From contig NC_065877.1 of NCBI RefSeq assembly GCF_933775445.1, positions 35,910,694 through 35,974,693 on the forward strand: DNA of 64,000 nt, read 5' to 3'. The notes under the pieces were generated by a model. That model was not told the DNA's origin, did no database searches, and saw only the letters and a program-made list of their open reading frames with translations. This stretch comes from Argentina anserina (Eukaryota > Streptophyta > Magnoliopsida > Rosales > Rosaceae). The position numbers were made by a program, and so were the translations under genes. The number at the start of each line of letters is the position of its first letter. Within the stretch, counting starts at the first letter, position 1. Of the stretch, positions 12,430-27,197 are shown one piece after another.

Positions 12430-12949
12430 TATGTGTCTGCTACTTTGATACAAAATCATAAGCAAGAGCATCGAACACCAAGAGTTGCACATGTTTGCAG
12501 TTTTGGAAATGATTCCCTCAAGCCTGGTTAGTTTCCCATGTGGCGCCAGCTATGAGTTTCGTTACGGCCTTGAAACTCTTCACTTTGAGTCACAATCTAT
12601 CCAAAGATAGTTGGGATCCATCTAATAAAGGGCTAACATTGCTGCCACACTCGGATCTCTAATTTGAAATCAGCACTACGTAAGTTGTCAACTTGTCAAC
12701 CACAAGTATATAATGAACACACAAGGCTTGATATTGGTTCACACTTAAGAGTGTTAAGACAAACTGTAACATAGTAATTAGCAACATTTGTTTACAGCTA
12801 TATATAGTATAAGCTAAAGTAGCAAATACACAACCCAAAATCAGAAGACAAAGTCTCGCCAAAAGGTTTTCCTATTACAACATTCACTGAAAACAAAGAT
12901 AACTAACCAACCCAGAATCTCCAAGGCAAAACCGAACTCCTTGACCTTC
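12430..12949. other. Intergenic / ARF 3' UTR
   Basis: A short stretch between the Harbinger-like element and the ARF1-type stop codon at 12950. The part near 12650-12949 is probably the ARF 3' UTR. No other feature is supported. Confidence 0.5.
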
Positions 12950-15099
<2,150 letters not shown>

Positions 15100-15304
15100 T
15101 CACTATCAAAACACAAATTCCAACCAGAATCAGCACTAGTTTACGTTCTAGGGTTTCATAAGCACAAATCAGAGCAAACGAATCGAATTCAATTTCAATC
15201 AGATTGGAAAATCATAAGCGATTTGAATTACGTGGAAATCGAACAGGATCGGTTGAGTAGAGCTAGAAATTTTAAAGAAAATTGAAAAGCGTGAAGATTA
15301 AATA

Positions 15305-15306
<2 letters not shown>

Positions 15307-15338
<32 letters not shown>
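15307..15338. repeat. GA microsatellite in the ARF 5' UTR intron
   Basis: Sixteen uninterrupted AG units, seen directly, lying just inside the donor end of the 5' UTR intron (donor GTAT on the minus strand at 15344). Confidence 0.95.
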
Positions 15339-15341
<3 letters not shown>

Positions 15342-15345
15342 TACC

Positions 15346-16509
15346 TGGAGGAAGGAAGCTTTTTTGTGAAGGATGTAAAAATGAGAGGAGGAGCCAACGT
15401 AGCAACCCCGCGATTTTTATTGGAATCTTTCTTTTTCGGTCTCTCTCCCTGACCCTGGTCAGTTACTTAACGCTTAGACCCACGACGTCGTTTTGGAAGC
15501 CCTTTTTGTATACTTTTTTTCTTTTCTTTCCTTTTTTTGGCTAATCTGAAATACATTTTTATTTGTACTAGTTTTTTACTTATGCATTTGCACGGATTCA
15601 ACTTCTCACTACCCATTAAAATAGTGTTAATCACCACTTTTTTTTCCTTTTTTTCTTTTACAATTTTGTTTTATTTTTTCTTTTACTGTTTTACATTTTG
15701 GATATTTCAATATATTATTATTTTAATTTAGCATTTTTTATAATATGGATAGTTCTGATAGATCTATTTTTGTTTGAAGCTGTTGACCCAAAAGAGGGCT
15801 TCTAGCTATGGCAGTGGAGATATTCTCGACTGTCATCACTCTTATCAGTTGTATGCTCATAGATGATGTAGATTGTGTTCGTGTCATGTCATTTTTTTTA
15901 TATTTAATGTACAAATGATTGAAATGAAGTGTATATCACGAATGTGATCGGGAATATGTTGATTTGGTTAGTCCCGTGTGTATAAGGTAGAGAAACTAAA
16001 TCTCGAAAGAAGTTAGTTTGTGCTTGATTGCTGCCTGTTTGAAACTCAAATAAGTGATGTGAGAAACTATAGAATAAGTTCACTAGAATGAAATTCAAGT
16101 ATCTATATTCATTTTCATCGAAAAAAAAGTATCTATATTCATTGAATTTTAAAATGTATGGGAGATTATTCACGTTTGTGTTTACTGATGATCATTTCGA
16201 ACTTCCTTACTCTAGATTTAAATCAAACAAGTTAGAGGTCAATTCTAGCTGCCGTGTGACGCGTGTTTGATTCCACTTATTTTTGGTGCTGTGGTCAGAG
16301 TCGTGAAAATACAAGGACACCATTGAAAAAAAATGGAAACGGATTCAATGTACGAACGAGTAAGTACGCCGGTCGATCTGGACCGTCTATTTATAATTTA
16401 TACACGTGGATCAACTTGTTGAATTGGGACGTTAGTTGCTGTTAAGTCAGGCGAGTGAGATTTCAACAGAGAACGCGTATTTTGTTTGTCGAGCTACACT
16501 AGTAGTTTT
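15346..16509. other. Divergent intergenic region between ARF and PDF1B
   Basis: This stretch separates the minus-strand ARF gene from the plus-strand deformylase gene, so it should hold both promoters. It is T-rich at 15510-15730. I see no TATA box at a convincing distance for either gene and no further coding sequence. Confidence 0.5.
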
Positions 16510-18695
16510 ATGGCCATGGCTTCCGCGGCTTGGCTGCAGCCAGCTCACTCTATCTTCCCAGCTCTCTACCGCCGCCCCACTTTTCCCGCCGTCTTCCACC
16601 GCTTCAGCACCAAGTCCTCAGCCGGCCGGCCGATATCAACTTCGAATCGGCTCACTCCGGTCCGCGCTCAGGCGAAGCGAGGCTTCTCAATCAAAGAAGA
16701 CGAAGTAGCTTCTGGTAAATCAAATTCCAAACTCAAAACTAGCAATTCTTTGTGCTCAAATTGTGCCCTAATTGAGTTTGAAATGAATTGAAATTAAAGC
16801 TGCTGATGTTGAATTTGAGACGCCTCTGAAGATTGTGGAGTATCCGGATCCTATACTGAGAGCAAAGAACAAGAGAATTGAATTGTTTGATGATAATTTG
16901 AAGAAGTTAGTTGAAGAAATGTTTGATATAATGTACAAGTAAGTTTGATTGGTTGTGATTATTTGGTAATTGAGAGTATAAAGATTCGAGATTTCGAGAA
17001 ATGGTTGATGTTTTTTGACACGAGTTGTTGTTGTTGTTGTTGTTGTTGGCTTGGTTTTTTGACAGAACTGACGGCATTGGGCTCTCTGCGCCGCAAGTAG
17101 GAATCAATGTGCAGCTGATGGTGTTCAATCCGGTTGGGGAGCGCGGCGAGGGGGAAGAGATTGTGCTTGTGAATCCTAGAGTGAGTAGATATTCGCAGAA
17201 AACACGACTGTTTGAAGAAGGCTGCTTGTCCTTCCCGGGGATCTATGCTGATGTTCAGGTGCTAGTCGTCGCTTTTCGGTTGCATTGTCATTTGAAAATG
17301 ATTATTGGTGTAATAGTTGCTAGATGTGTTGTTTACATGGAAGGCAATATTTCTTGCTTGGTAATTTGTAGTCTAGACTCTTGATTTTGATGTCTTAGCT
17401 TCTTTTTGTGGTTGCAGAGACCAGAAAGTGTGAAAGTAGATGCACGGGACATCAGTGGTGCGAGGTTTACTGTAAACTTGTCCAGTCTTCCTGCACGGGT
17501 GTTCCAGCATGAATTTGACCATTTGCAGGTTTTCTTCTACTTCAACTTACTTTCAAGCTACAATGAGTAGTTTAGCAATACATTAGCGAAAACATAACTA
17601 ACAGATTTCGGTGGTAGGGTTCTATGGACAGATGAACTTGTTGCTTACTCTGATTCTACTACTGTGAATCCATTCGATAATCTGCTATGCATATTTCAGA
17701 CCATTTCATAGATATTTACTAGCAAGCTTAAATAATGGTAGACGTACGTAGTTCTGATGGAAGATGCTGTCAACAATGGCTAAAACCATGATGTGTGAGT
17801 ATGAGTTAGTGGGTGTCATTTGACACAAGTAATGTATGGAAGGTCACAACTTTTTCCATTTAAACATCTTTTTGAAGTACAATATCGAAATAAGATGTGA
17901 CAGGTGGTTGATGAGCCACTGTGTACATTCCCCGAGTATGGAGTGAACAAGTAAAATGCATTAAGGGCATCTAATATATGGTTCTTTCTGAGATTTGAGA
18001 GGAAATAGATATATGAAATATGATATTATTTATTTGTTGGGCTTTTCATTATGGTAAAGTAAGCAATCACAAAAAGTCGAATGGCTTAGAACTGATCCTC
18101 CTTCTTTTGTGGCTCCTTTGAATGTAGGGTATGCTATTCTTTGATAGAATGACTGAAGGAGTACTTGAAAGCATTTCTGAACAGCTACAGGTTAGTACTT
18201 TTTTTTTTCATCAACTACAAGTTAGGCTAGTTAGTGCATTGAAAAGCCTATGCTTGTCCTCAACAAATATCGCCCTCACCATTGGAAAATATTCTTAGAT
18301 CAAGGTGGACAAGCAACAAACAGTCACTTTACTAGTTGAACTTAAGAACTTATTTTCTTTCTTTGGTAATTTAGTACTTCAGGATATGTGTTTGCTTGAT
18401 TTGAATGTTAAGATCACTAGTTAAGTAATTTGTCTATAAACTATATTTATTGCTGCTACATAGTTTACTAATTGAATGACCACGCTGCTGGTATAATGGG
18501 GATTCTTGTAGATTTATCATCGTTAAACTTGATATTGGTTTCCTTTCCATGGAGATTGAAACTAAATAATGTGTCTAATGGTCACAGGCGCTAGAGAAGA
18601 AGTACGAAGATAAAACAGGACTTCCAAGTCCTGAAAGGATAGAAAGTCGTAAAAGGATGAAGTTGAAGGCTGCTGCTGGTTTTGGGAAATCGTAG
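16510..18695 (+). CDS. PDF1B: Peptide deformylase 1B, chloroplastic/mitochondrial
   Basis: CDS joins 16510-16714, 16800-16938, 17066-17258, 17418-17528, 18128-18190 and 18588-18695, giving 272 aa, the usual PDF1B length. The enzyme removes the formyl group from the N-terminal Met of newly made organelle proteins. The three family motifs are present: GIGLSAPQ at 118-125, EGCLS at 166-170 (metal ligand Cys168) and HEFDH at 210-214 (metal ligands His210 and His214, catalytic Glu211). The first 60 or so residues are Ser/Ala/Arg-rich and lack acidic residues, as in a plastid transit peptide. The ATG at 16510 opens the frame, and a second Met follows two codons later. A GTT microsatellite lies in intron 2. 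It converges with the polygalacturonase gene, the stops being 538 bp apart. Confidence 0.95.
17024..17048. repeat. GTT microsatellite in PDF1B intron 2
   Basis: Eight GTT units immediately upstream of the acceptor of exon 3 (exon starts 17066). It is part of a T/G-rich tract that may serve as the polypyrimidine region. Confidence 0.9.
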
Positions 18696-19233
18696 TTGGG
18701 ATAGATTTCTGACACACTCCTTGTATGTTTATACAGAACTCCCAGCATTGTAATAGCATTTTTACTGCTATAATTGATCATATTTAGGCACACTAAGAAT
18801 TCCTCATAGGCATAAGATTACATTATTGTCATATAAAATTGATTGAACAGTAAAGTATATCTTAGATATGGGATAGAATGTCAAACCCAAACTTGACCTT
18901 AGCTGGTCTCACTTAAATTCAATCACCTAAACTGTTAGTCTCCTGATTGGTGTTTTAAATTAGTGTCACCACTCGCCACCAAGGCACCAGTCAAAACCAT
19001 AACAGGACACTGCCTGGTACGCTGTTGAATGATATTTTACACTTCAACTCTCATGGGTAACAAGTAGATTTCTTATAATTGATAGTTAATTTGAATAATT
19101 TCAAAGGCCACTTATATGAACCAAAATGTTCCGAGCAGTAAACGACACAATTGCTGGTTATACCTAAAGGCGTGTTTATCGTAGTATAATCTATACTAGT
19201 TGCTCCCTAGGCTACATTACATAAGGGATAAAC
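18696..19233. other. Convergent intergenic region, PDF1B and polygalacturonase 3' UTRs
   Basis: A 538-bp gap between two convergent stop codons. It must contain both 3' UTRs and polyadenylation signals. No other feature was seen. Confidence 0.55.
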
Positions 19234-21606
19234 TTAGCAAGAATAACCACCAGCTGCAGACTGGACTGAGCTGATGCTTGAAGATGGCTTTCCTTTCATC
19301 AAACAATCGATCGGGGGTAGAGTGTTTGTCTTGAGATCTCCATATGCCTCCCAGCAGAAAGGGTCATACAAGTGCTTCCCTGATTGAACTGATTTCAGTT
19401 CTATGGTGTCTAGGGATACACCGGTACATGGTATACTGTCACTACATGCAAAATGTGCAGGTTTTGATGTATAGGTTCCCTGAATGTTTACGTAGTTTAT
19501 ACCGGAAACTGCCACAGCTGAGGTCTTGTTTGCGCAATGCCCCTTGTCACAGTAGAATTGATCAATCATGATAGGGAATTCAACTTCAGATACTTGAATG
19601 TTTGCAAACATGACATTTTTCACTGACCCTGATCCTCCCTGTAGCAGTATAAAATCATTAGAGCCTTATAACTAGTTGTATGGATGGTATAATCTACGAG
19701 TATATATGTACCTGCCAGGTCTTAATTCTGACTCCATTGAGCGTATTCTGCAGTTTAACATCTCGAACGGTGATGTTTGACACACAAGCTCTGGTGGCAT
19801 CCTTTCCTAGCCCACCAATGCTGACTCCATGTCCAGGTCCACAGTTTACATTGTGTATGTATACGTTTGAGCACCCAGTTTGTATTGATATACAATCATC
19901 CCCTGCAGAATATATATAAATAATTGTCGTTAGGGTTAGTTATATATATATCACAAAATGTCAAATTCCCTTGGTCTGTGGAGGTCTTTTTGTGATATAT
20001 CTTATAATGTTTCTTTCAACATGCTTACTGTTAGAACCCTGATTAAAAGTTGATGAGGATATTTAAATATGTTTTTCAACTTTATATTATAGTTTATTTG
20101 GTAATTGATCTCCCATGATATTGCTTGAAAATGCCAACTTCCCTATGTTCCTCTGATCCTCTCTAGGCCTTTTAGGGTCAGATCAAGCTTATGCTGATCT
20201 ATAAGATTTGTGATCCTCACTATGAAAGATTTTGCCAACTCTTGATAATTAGATGTTGAAAATTACCACAAGCAAGGCTTGCGCCGGAAATGACCACATC
20301 CTGGGAGTTTTGAAGGTGGATTCCGTCAGTGTTGGGGCTGTCGCCGGGGGACGAAACAGTTACGGCAGAAACTTGTACATTAGTGCAGGAGTCAAACTTG
20401 AGGTGAGTTTGAGGGCTGTTCTGGAGTGTTATGCCCGTGACTGTCACACCGTTGCTTCCATAGAACCTAAGCGCCTGCACAGCAAATTAAAATCAATCTC
20501 AGCCACCATAATAGAGTCGAACAGTATCAAATGATCAGGGAGGCGCAATGTTATTACTGTTGGTTTTGTTCTTGGCATTTTTCCACTGTAACTATCTACG
20601 GTCTGCTGCATAATAAAACATCAGGAAAAGGGTATTAGTGCTTTGTTTATAACTAGAAGCGACAATAATAATGGGTATATTAGCTTAATATATATGTTTA
20701 GCTCAAAGCATTTGCCGGCTTGTTTTGGCTTGACATAGGTGAATTAGAATAGTGAATTACCGAATCTTCTGTACTATTCTCTGCTGTTTCATCTGTAGGA
20801 TTGTATGTGGGGGAGTCGTTCCACCAAACTGCACCTTGTCCATCGATCACACCTTTACCTCTGATTGTAAGTCTTTGAAGCTTTGTGAACTCAAGCCATT
20901 GTAGAAGGCCTGAACCCCAAGCTCCCGCGCCTGTCGGAGCTATAATTTTTCCGTCTAACTGCATCAGAATATGTAGATGGACAAGGTTCACATATATAGC
21001 TAATATTTCGAAACCATATATGCTTGCTGCATGATATTAGAAATGTACCTGAAAAACAATGTCTGTCTGACAATTAGGGCCTGCGAAGGAGATAGGTTTG
21101 ACAAGGAATACAGAACCAGATGGAACAGTGACTGTTGATCCTTGCACTTTGCACGCTGCAGCCCACGCTACTGCGAAAGCCTGTCTTGCGATGCAAGAAA
21201 TTAGCAGTTGAGAATTTGTAGCGCTAGTAGTATGAATAATTTGAACAGCAATGTTTCATTTGAAACTCTTAATGTTTGAAACCTAGCTATCAATCACCTT
21301 AGTGTCATCTGCCTTCCCATCTCCTTTAGCACCGTAGTCCAATACATTGTAGATGGGACTATTCTTGGCCGCTGCAGTACTTACTTTAGTATCTTCTTGT
21401 GTGATGTAATTGTCACTTTTCAAAGCAGACACAGTATGCCCTGATGAGTGATGATGGTGCTGATGTTGATCTCGGTAACCCCTTCGCGCCACTCGGTGTT
21501 TCCTCCATTGATGATGCCTGCCTTTTCTAGCTTCACAAGTCACCAATAAGCTGGAAGAAAAGGCAATGAGCAGAAACAATGCCAAGCTTAGTTTGAAAGT
21601 AGTCAT
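19234..21606 (-). CDS. Polygalacturonase, glycoside hydrolase family 28, secreted
   Basis: CDS joins 21606-21298, 21180-21049, 20958-20761, 20605-20558, 20474-20267, 19902-19712 and 19638-19234 on the minus strand, 496 aa. It hydrolyses de-esterified homogalacturonan in the cell wall. The N-terminus has a hydrophobic signal peptide (about residues 1-24) followed by a His/Arg/Lys-rich segment (about 27-55). All four GH28 motifs are present: SPNTDG at 275-280, GDD with the catalytic Asp pair at 300-301, [10 protein letters not shown] around His323, and RIK at 357-359. The basic N-terminal extension and overall layout suggest the At1g48100-like clade, which is associated with organ development rather than fruit-type enzymes; this is inference. 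Exon 4 is only 48 bp and has a NAGNAG acceptor (20602 or 20605). A TATA box lies about 80 bp upstream of the ATG. Confidence 0.95.
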
Positions 21607-21681
21607 CTCTTTGTTTATGTTGAAGCAATGAGGCTTCAGTTTATGGTTTTTGGACTTGATGAATTACTATTGTATATCGCA

Positions 21682-21689
21682 TATATATA
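21682..21689 (-). promoter_or_regulatory. TATA box of the polygalacturonase gene
   Basis: A TATATATA run read on the minus strand about 80 bp upstream of the ATG at 21606. The spacing suits a short leader of about 45-50 nt. Confidence 0.55.
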
Positions 21690-22092
21690 GGTAAATAGCT
21701 CACAGCACTGTGTGCACACATGAACCTACTTTATATTAACGACAAGTTCATACCTTCCAAGGTTTTCGTTTTTCAACTTCTAAATTTTGTCCTTTAGAAA
21801 TACTCCAATTTCCTCATACATAATTTAATATATGGTTACTTTCGCCGTAGTACTCATATCACATGCTTTGGGTTTACTTTAACAACGAACGAAAATACTT
21901 GGAACAGAAAACTTCCATGACTGGCCAACTGCAACATGTATATGAGCTTATTTTGCTGATGTAACTACTTGTTAAACTTCATTATCAAACACTTATTTCT
22001 TCATGTGAGTACACTTCTCGGCCATCTAGCTAATCTCTTTGTACTTTGAAATGTATTTATCTATAATTATTAAACTGTAAGGGGTAATTCAT

Positions 22093-23168
22093 TATATACC
22101 CAAAAATCTACACTCATTTGAAATTAAACCCACCACTTTATTTCTATATGATAGACACTTAAATAAATACATTTTACTATATATTAAATCCTATTTTTTG
22201 TATAATTTACACATATTGCCAACATTCAAATATAACATCAACGTAATGAATGAGCTTAATTGACTCTAAGTCTTAAATACCTTAATTATGTTTTAAATCT
22301 TTAATACTAACTATTATGCTATTTCAAGAAATTTCATAATTATTGAGAAAATCATGGAATTTTTGTATAAATTTATGAAAATGTTAGGCGAAAATGAATT
22401 AATTCTAGCTCCATATATAGATAAGGTAATTAAAATCATAAATATGATATATGGGTAACTTTTGCCTATATGAATATGTAATGTAACTATTAAGGTACGT
22501 TTGTAGTCCTTGAGCTTTTGAAACTCATCTGGTATATAGGAAATTTATTTTATGTTTGTTTTCATTGATACCTCTATATTAGACTCCAATTCAGATTATA
22601 CATTTTCGTTAGGTGTACGTCTTTCTATATTATACCTATGTTTTAGTTTGAAGGTTCAATGTCATATTACTCAAGCCCTACTTAATAGGTAAATTACAAA
22701 TGTAAATAGATATGTAAAAAATTCTCTCGATCATAAAAATATACTTAAAACTAAGAGAAAAGTTAGTAAAAAAACCAAGATCACCATGTACCTTACTGAT
22801 AGATATCATTCGTGTATGTAGAGAGTAGAGACACATCAAATGTGAGTTTAAGAGTAAAAATGCAATCTAATTCGCAACTATACAACTAGAAAATTGCTTA
22901 TATAAAGAACTAGCATATATATACAATCAAGGTACAAAATTAAGAAAGTAAGAATGCAATTGATTATGATTGATGCATTTAGTTCTAGCTAAAATTTAGT
23001 TCATCATTTGAAATTCAAATTTATGTTGAGATTGAGAAAATACCAAATTTAGCTTTATACAATATGAAGGGCAAAAATGTGAAGACATATTAAAAATGAA
23101 TAAAAATAATAATGAGAAATGCTATTATATATTTGAATTGGGTGTAAATCTATAGAAAAATATATAAT
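22093..23168. mobile_element. Possible decayed AT-rich DNA transposon or large MITE
   Basis: The left end reads ATTATATA, then ATCTACACTCATTTGAAAT. The right end, read inward, reads ATTATATA, then ATTTACACCCAATTCAAAT. The two 19-base blocks agree at about 15 positions. The intervening DNA has almost no GC-rich stretch and no coding frame. No target-site duplication was identified, so this is a weak call. Confidence 0.33.
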
Positions 23169-24524
23169 GGGTTTAGTTTAAAAAGGGGTCTTCAACATCG
23201 GGTTGATTTCTAATTTTCTCAAACTGTAACCCACTAACCTTCAGCTTATTGTCACATCCCTTATGATTGTTCACATGCAGGCTAGGAGCATTTACTTGTT
23301 CATTGTTCCTGAATTTTGCAGCTACATTTCTTTTCACCATCAATCTGCAGTAATGCATTATAGCTCGAACAGTGATGCACGTACTAATGGATCTATTCGT
23401 TTAAGTTTATGAATTCCTTTTCTTAAATACGAGACTTCATTTAAGTTTGCAACACAGGGCTTACCAAGAAATTAAGGATAATACTCTTTCACAGCCTCAT
23501 TAGCGAGAAAGAGATGAGCAATCTATTTCTTTAAAAGATTTGGATCACGTACACCTAAAAACAACTGGAAAGAAGGAGACACGATCGTATTCACGTATTG
23601 AACAGCTAATCGGGATTACGTGTTAAGCTATTGAACTGAACCAAGTGTCAATGTAACATCATGCATTCTTATATCTAATATAATATGTATGAAAGTTTGG
23701 CTTACAGTTCCAAAATATATCATGGACTCCAATACTCGGACGTGAATACCATCTTAGTTGAAAGTTCTTGTATTAGGGGAAAAAATAGAATGCTAAACAA
23801 GTTTGAGTACATACATTCGATATATACAATGATGATGTGGTGTGTACTGGATAAGAACATATATGTGTTTACCTTTTAGACTCCAAAGTCTTACATGAAT
23901 TCTCCATAACTTAAACTATATTATTGTGTGTTTGAATAATGTGATATTTACGATATCACAATCTATCGGACATTCTTGATAGGTTTTCCACTTAATGCCT
24001 CATTATTTGCTTCGAAGCCGTTAGAAGCGGCAGAGGACATGGCACAATTATTAATTGGAAATGTTGATCTTGTTTAATTTGGCCCCATATTGATTGTTAA
24101 TATTCACGAATCAAAAGGGTCGACCAAAGACAATGAGGTAAGTATAATTATATAGTTAACTATATAGCTAGTAGATTGATTAAATGATCGATATCGTTGG
24201 CTTGTAGGCACCTTCAAACCGTTAGCAGCTAAATTTCTAGAAACTTTTTGGTGAAAGTGAAGGGGTTAATTTGATAGCTCTCAGACAACAGAAAAATCCG
24301 TTCCTCCAGAAATCATGCCTTTGCTTTTGGGATTGGCATATCATGTAGGGTGGTTTTCATCATCTTTAATTATTTGTTACGTACCTGGAGTTCTTTTAAA
24401 ATTAACTTAATTAAGAGCTGATTAGCTATATCAAAGGACTTGTTATAGTTTCTAGCAGGGAGAAGTTATTCAGAGTTCTATACAAGTCGAAACGGATCTT
24501 ACGGTACTTACCCCCTTCCGATTT

Positions 24525-24563
<39 letters not shown>
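24525..24563. repeat. CA/TA compound microsatellite
   Basis: About twelve CA units run directly into about seven TA units. Seen directly. Confidence 0.95.
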
Positions 24564-24850
24564 GCCAAACATGATTGAATACACAAGCTTATTAGTCCGA
24601 CCACCCTCCCATGCACAAAGAACCCTCTCATAATATCGATGACCAGTACGTGTTGAAATAGTAAACTTAACCTTGGGAGATAAACTGTCATATGTCATGT
24701 ATTTATATATCTGATCTATCGAGTACTTGATGTATGTATCTTTTTGTCATTTGGCCTGTCATGTGTGTCTTCACTTGATGCATTATTGTAGAGGACGTTC
24801 TGTACAATAATTTGATAATGTATTTGAGATTTGAGATATATATATATAGC

Positions 24851-25198
24851 TTCTTACCTCCGGATGTTCGGACCGTCCAGATTCGTCCGTTTCGGCGACC
24901 GGTGACGCGCAATGATGACGCAGTTGGTGCCCACTGCACTCCCCCCTCCCGGCGCTCTTGTCTGTGCCGGTTAGAGCTCCAACACCGGCGTATGACAATC
25001 GGAATATTGAAATTTCAAGTTTATGGATATTGTGCGGAAATTGCCAGATTTCAACCACCGTGGGCTGGCACTAGAGCTCTGACCGGCCCAGACATGAGCG
25101 CCGGGAGGGGAGCACGGCCGGCACCATCAGCGCTGTCGTCGTGCGTCGCTTGTGCTGGAATGCCGAATCTGGACGGTCCCGGACGTCCGCACCTAAGA

Positions 25199-25199
<1 letters not shown>
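24851..25199. mobile_element. GC-rich foldback element with long inverted arms
   Basis: The 349-bp stretch is strikingly GC-rich in AT-rich DNA and is nearly self-complementary. Both ends read inward as TTCTTA, then CGGAYGTYCGG-type sequence, then ACCGTCCAGATTCG. Further in, both arms share CTCCCGGCGCTC, GTCTG, GCCGGT and AGAGCTC in order. The arms are about 160 bp each, with small gaps, and meet near 25020. It lies between TA microsatellite runs, so a target duplication cannot be read. Long-armed foldback MITEs of Mutator or other DNA-transposon origin look like this. The class is undetermined. The open frames across it are by-products of the high GC content, not genes. Confidence 0.7.
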
Positions 25200-25234
<35 letters not shown>

Positions 25235-26413
25235 TTTTTTTCTCTTACTAGACAAATAGACATGAAAAATTCTCGATCTGTACCCTCTTATATATAGTTT
25301 GAATAGACACTTTGCACGTACAACTAATTCGGATTGTGTCAACTGTTAACCCTAGCTTCTTTCTCTTATGCATCATATATCGGCAACTCTTCTAATTGAT
25401 ACCATATATGATATAGAACGAGTATATATATCGAGTTACTAGTAGCATCGATATAATTTCGTACGTGAAAAGTTTATATAGTGTGAGTACGGTGTTGCAT
25501 GGGAGCTAGGCTATGTTAATCTTAATTAATGATATATGGGAATAGTGTCGATGTCTCAATCAAACAAATTCCCTTATTCCTTTGTGTGTTTAATAAGCTT
25601 CCCAACTTCCACATGATCATATATGCATTTGTGTTTATAAAATAGTACGCTGTTGCTTCTTAAAGCCACCTGAAGCAATAGATCGAAAACACAACTTTCT
25701 AATAGAAGACGCAATGTTTGAAATCGTAGATTGATTAGTCTTGTAGTCATCGATCATGTTCATGTGCATGTATAAATCAAAAGTGGTTTAACAATGATCG
25801 CGCCGTGGTATTAGCAATCTATTGACTATTAATTAAGAATATATCAGCTCTGTGATTTAATATAAGCTCGATTAATTACGTATGACTAAGATGTCTATGC
25901 AGCCGTATTTCACAAGACAAATATGATTTAGCATCAACAAGATTTTTGCTGGAAATCGGATCTTCTTATTTGGACGTGATTTTTTGCAGCAAAATTCAAT
26001 GTATTTATAAATCGTCTTGCTTCTATAAACTTCCAGTACGTATGTACGTACCTTGATTATATATTGAGCAATGAGCTAGGTTGATGTTCTCTTATTAATG
26101 GAAAAATAAATTTGGGACCCTTAGCTTCAAACGGGTCGACAATGTCATAATCAGAACAGTATTAGCTACCATGATCACAGTCACATGTTGCTTATATATT
26201 AACGATTCCTTTACATTGATATATATCTTGATCTTGGCTTGGAGATGCTGCTTTTCTACCAATTGATCGAGCTACTTATATTTAAACGCGAAGGAAAGAA
26301 CAATAATCTAAATAAAGAATCGTGTTGGCCTATGGGCTAATTAATTTCAAACTTACTAAGGATTTGATCGCAATAGGAATTATTGGTACCTCTCTCTTGA
26401 CTGCATGCTTCAC

Positions 26414-26454
<41 letters not shown>

Positions 26455-27197
26455 GTTGTTCGAACAGTTCCAGCAGTCCCCGATTCATGATCAAAATAAG
26501 ATATGTTCTTGGCGAATTGCACGGTCGACTTGAAATGTGATTACGGAGTAGTAGAATATTCTGGAATGATCATCAATAAGATGATAGTCTCAAAACAAAA
26601 GCCACTAACTCCTAACATAGTTACTCGATCGATCAGCTTGTCCACGTACGCCGGCAGGAAGCAAGTAATTATCGGCAGTCATAAATATAATATCGGTATC
26701 ATTTCATTCAACTTTGCCGCTGCAATATATAATGTTCAATTAATTAATCAAGTTGAAACCGATGAAGCGATAAACTTTACAGATATATATATATATATTA
26801 TACAAAAAATAAATATAATAACAAAATTTTAGTTTAAGTAACTCAAAATCTCAAATAACTTGGTGTTCAACATTCGAAATAATACAAATATAACGAGAGA
26901 ACTAGGTATTAACAAGAGAGAATGAGGGTCGGCGACTTGGCGGGAGGTTAAAAATATGTCGAAATAAGTCATTTGACTCGACGAATGTAGGTCTAGCCCT
27001 TCATTTAAAAAAAACATAAAAAACCTTTATTTTTTGGAAACTCGTGTTTTCACCGTGTTTCCAAAACTCATTTTTCTGAAAACACGTTTCCGGGCGTTTT
27101 TAACACGTTTTCGGGCGTTTTCAAACATTTTATGAGTGATTCCGCTTCGAAAGTGGGAAACGTGAGTGTAGGGACGTTTCCGTGCTTCCTTGGTTCT
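25200..27197. other. Intergenic region with microsatellites
   Basis: No gene supported. A TA tract sits at about 25202-25231 and a palindromic TG/TA/CA tract at 26414-26454. At 27040-27130 a GGGCGTTTT-type motif following CGTTT recurs, which may be remnant transposon sequence. Confidence 0.5.
26414..26454. repeat. Palindromic TG-TA-CA microsatellite
   Basis: A TG run passes into a TA run and then into a CA run, so the 41 bases are almost a perfect palindrome able to form a hairpin or cruciform. Seen directly. Confidence 0.9.

Larger units (their letters stand above)
21700..24850. other. Intergenic AT-rich region upstream of the polygalacturonase
   Basis: No supported gene. The stretch 22093-23168 is extremely AT-rich and is bounded by weakly matching inverted ends, suggesting an old DNA element (listed separately). 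A CA/TA microsatellite lies at 24525-24563. The distal promoter of the polygalacturonase is expected near 21700-22090. Confidence 0.5.

Noticed and set aside
24812..25297. 161-aa open frame on the plus strand
   Set aside because: It exists only because the GC-rich foldback element has few stop codons; the frame runs through both inverted arms and adjoining microsatellite.
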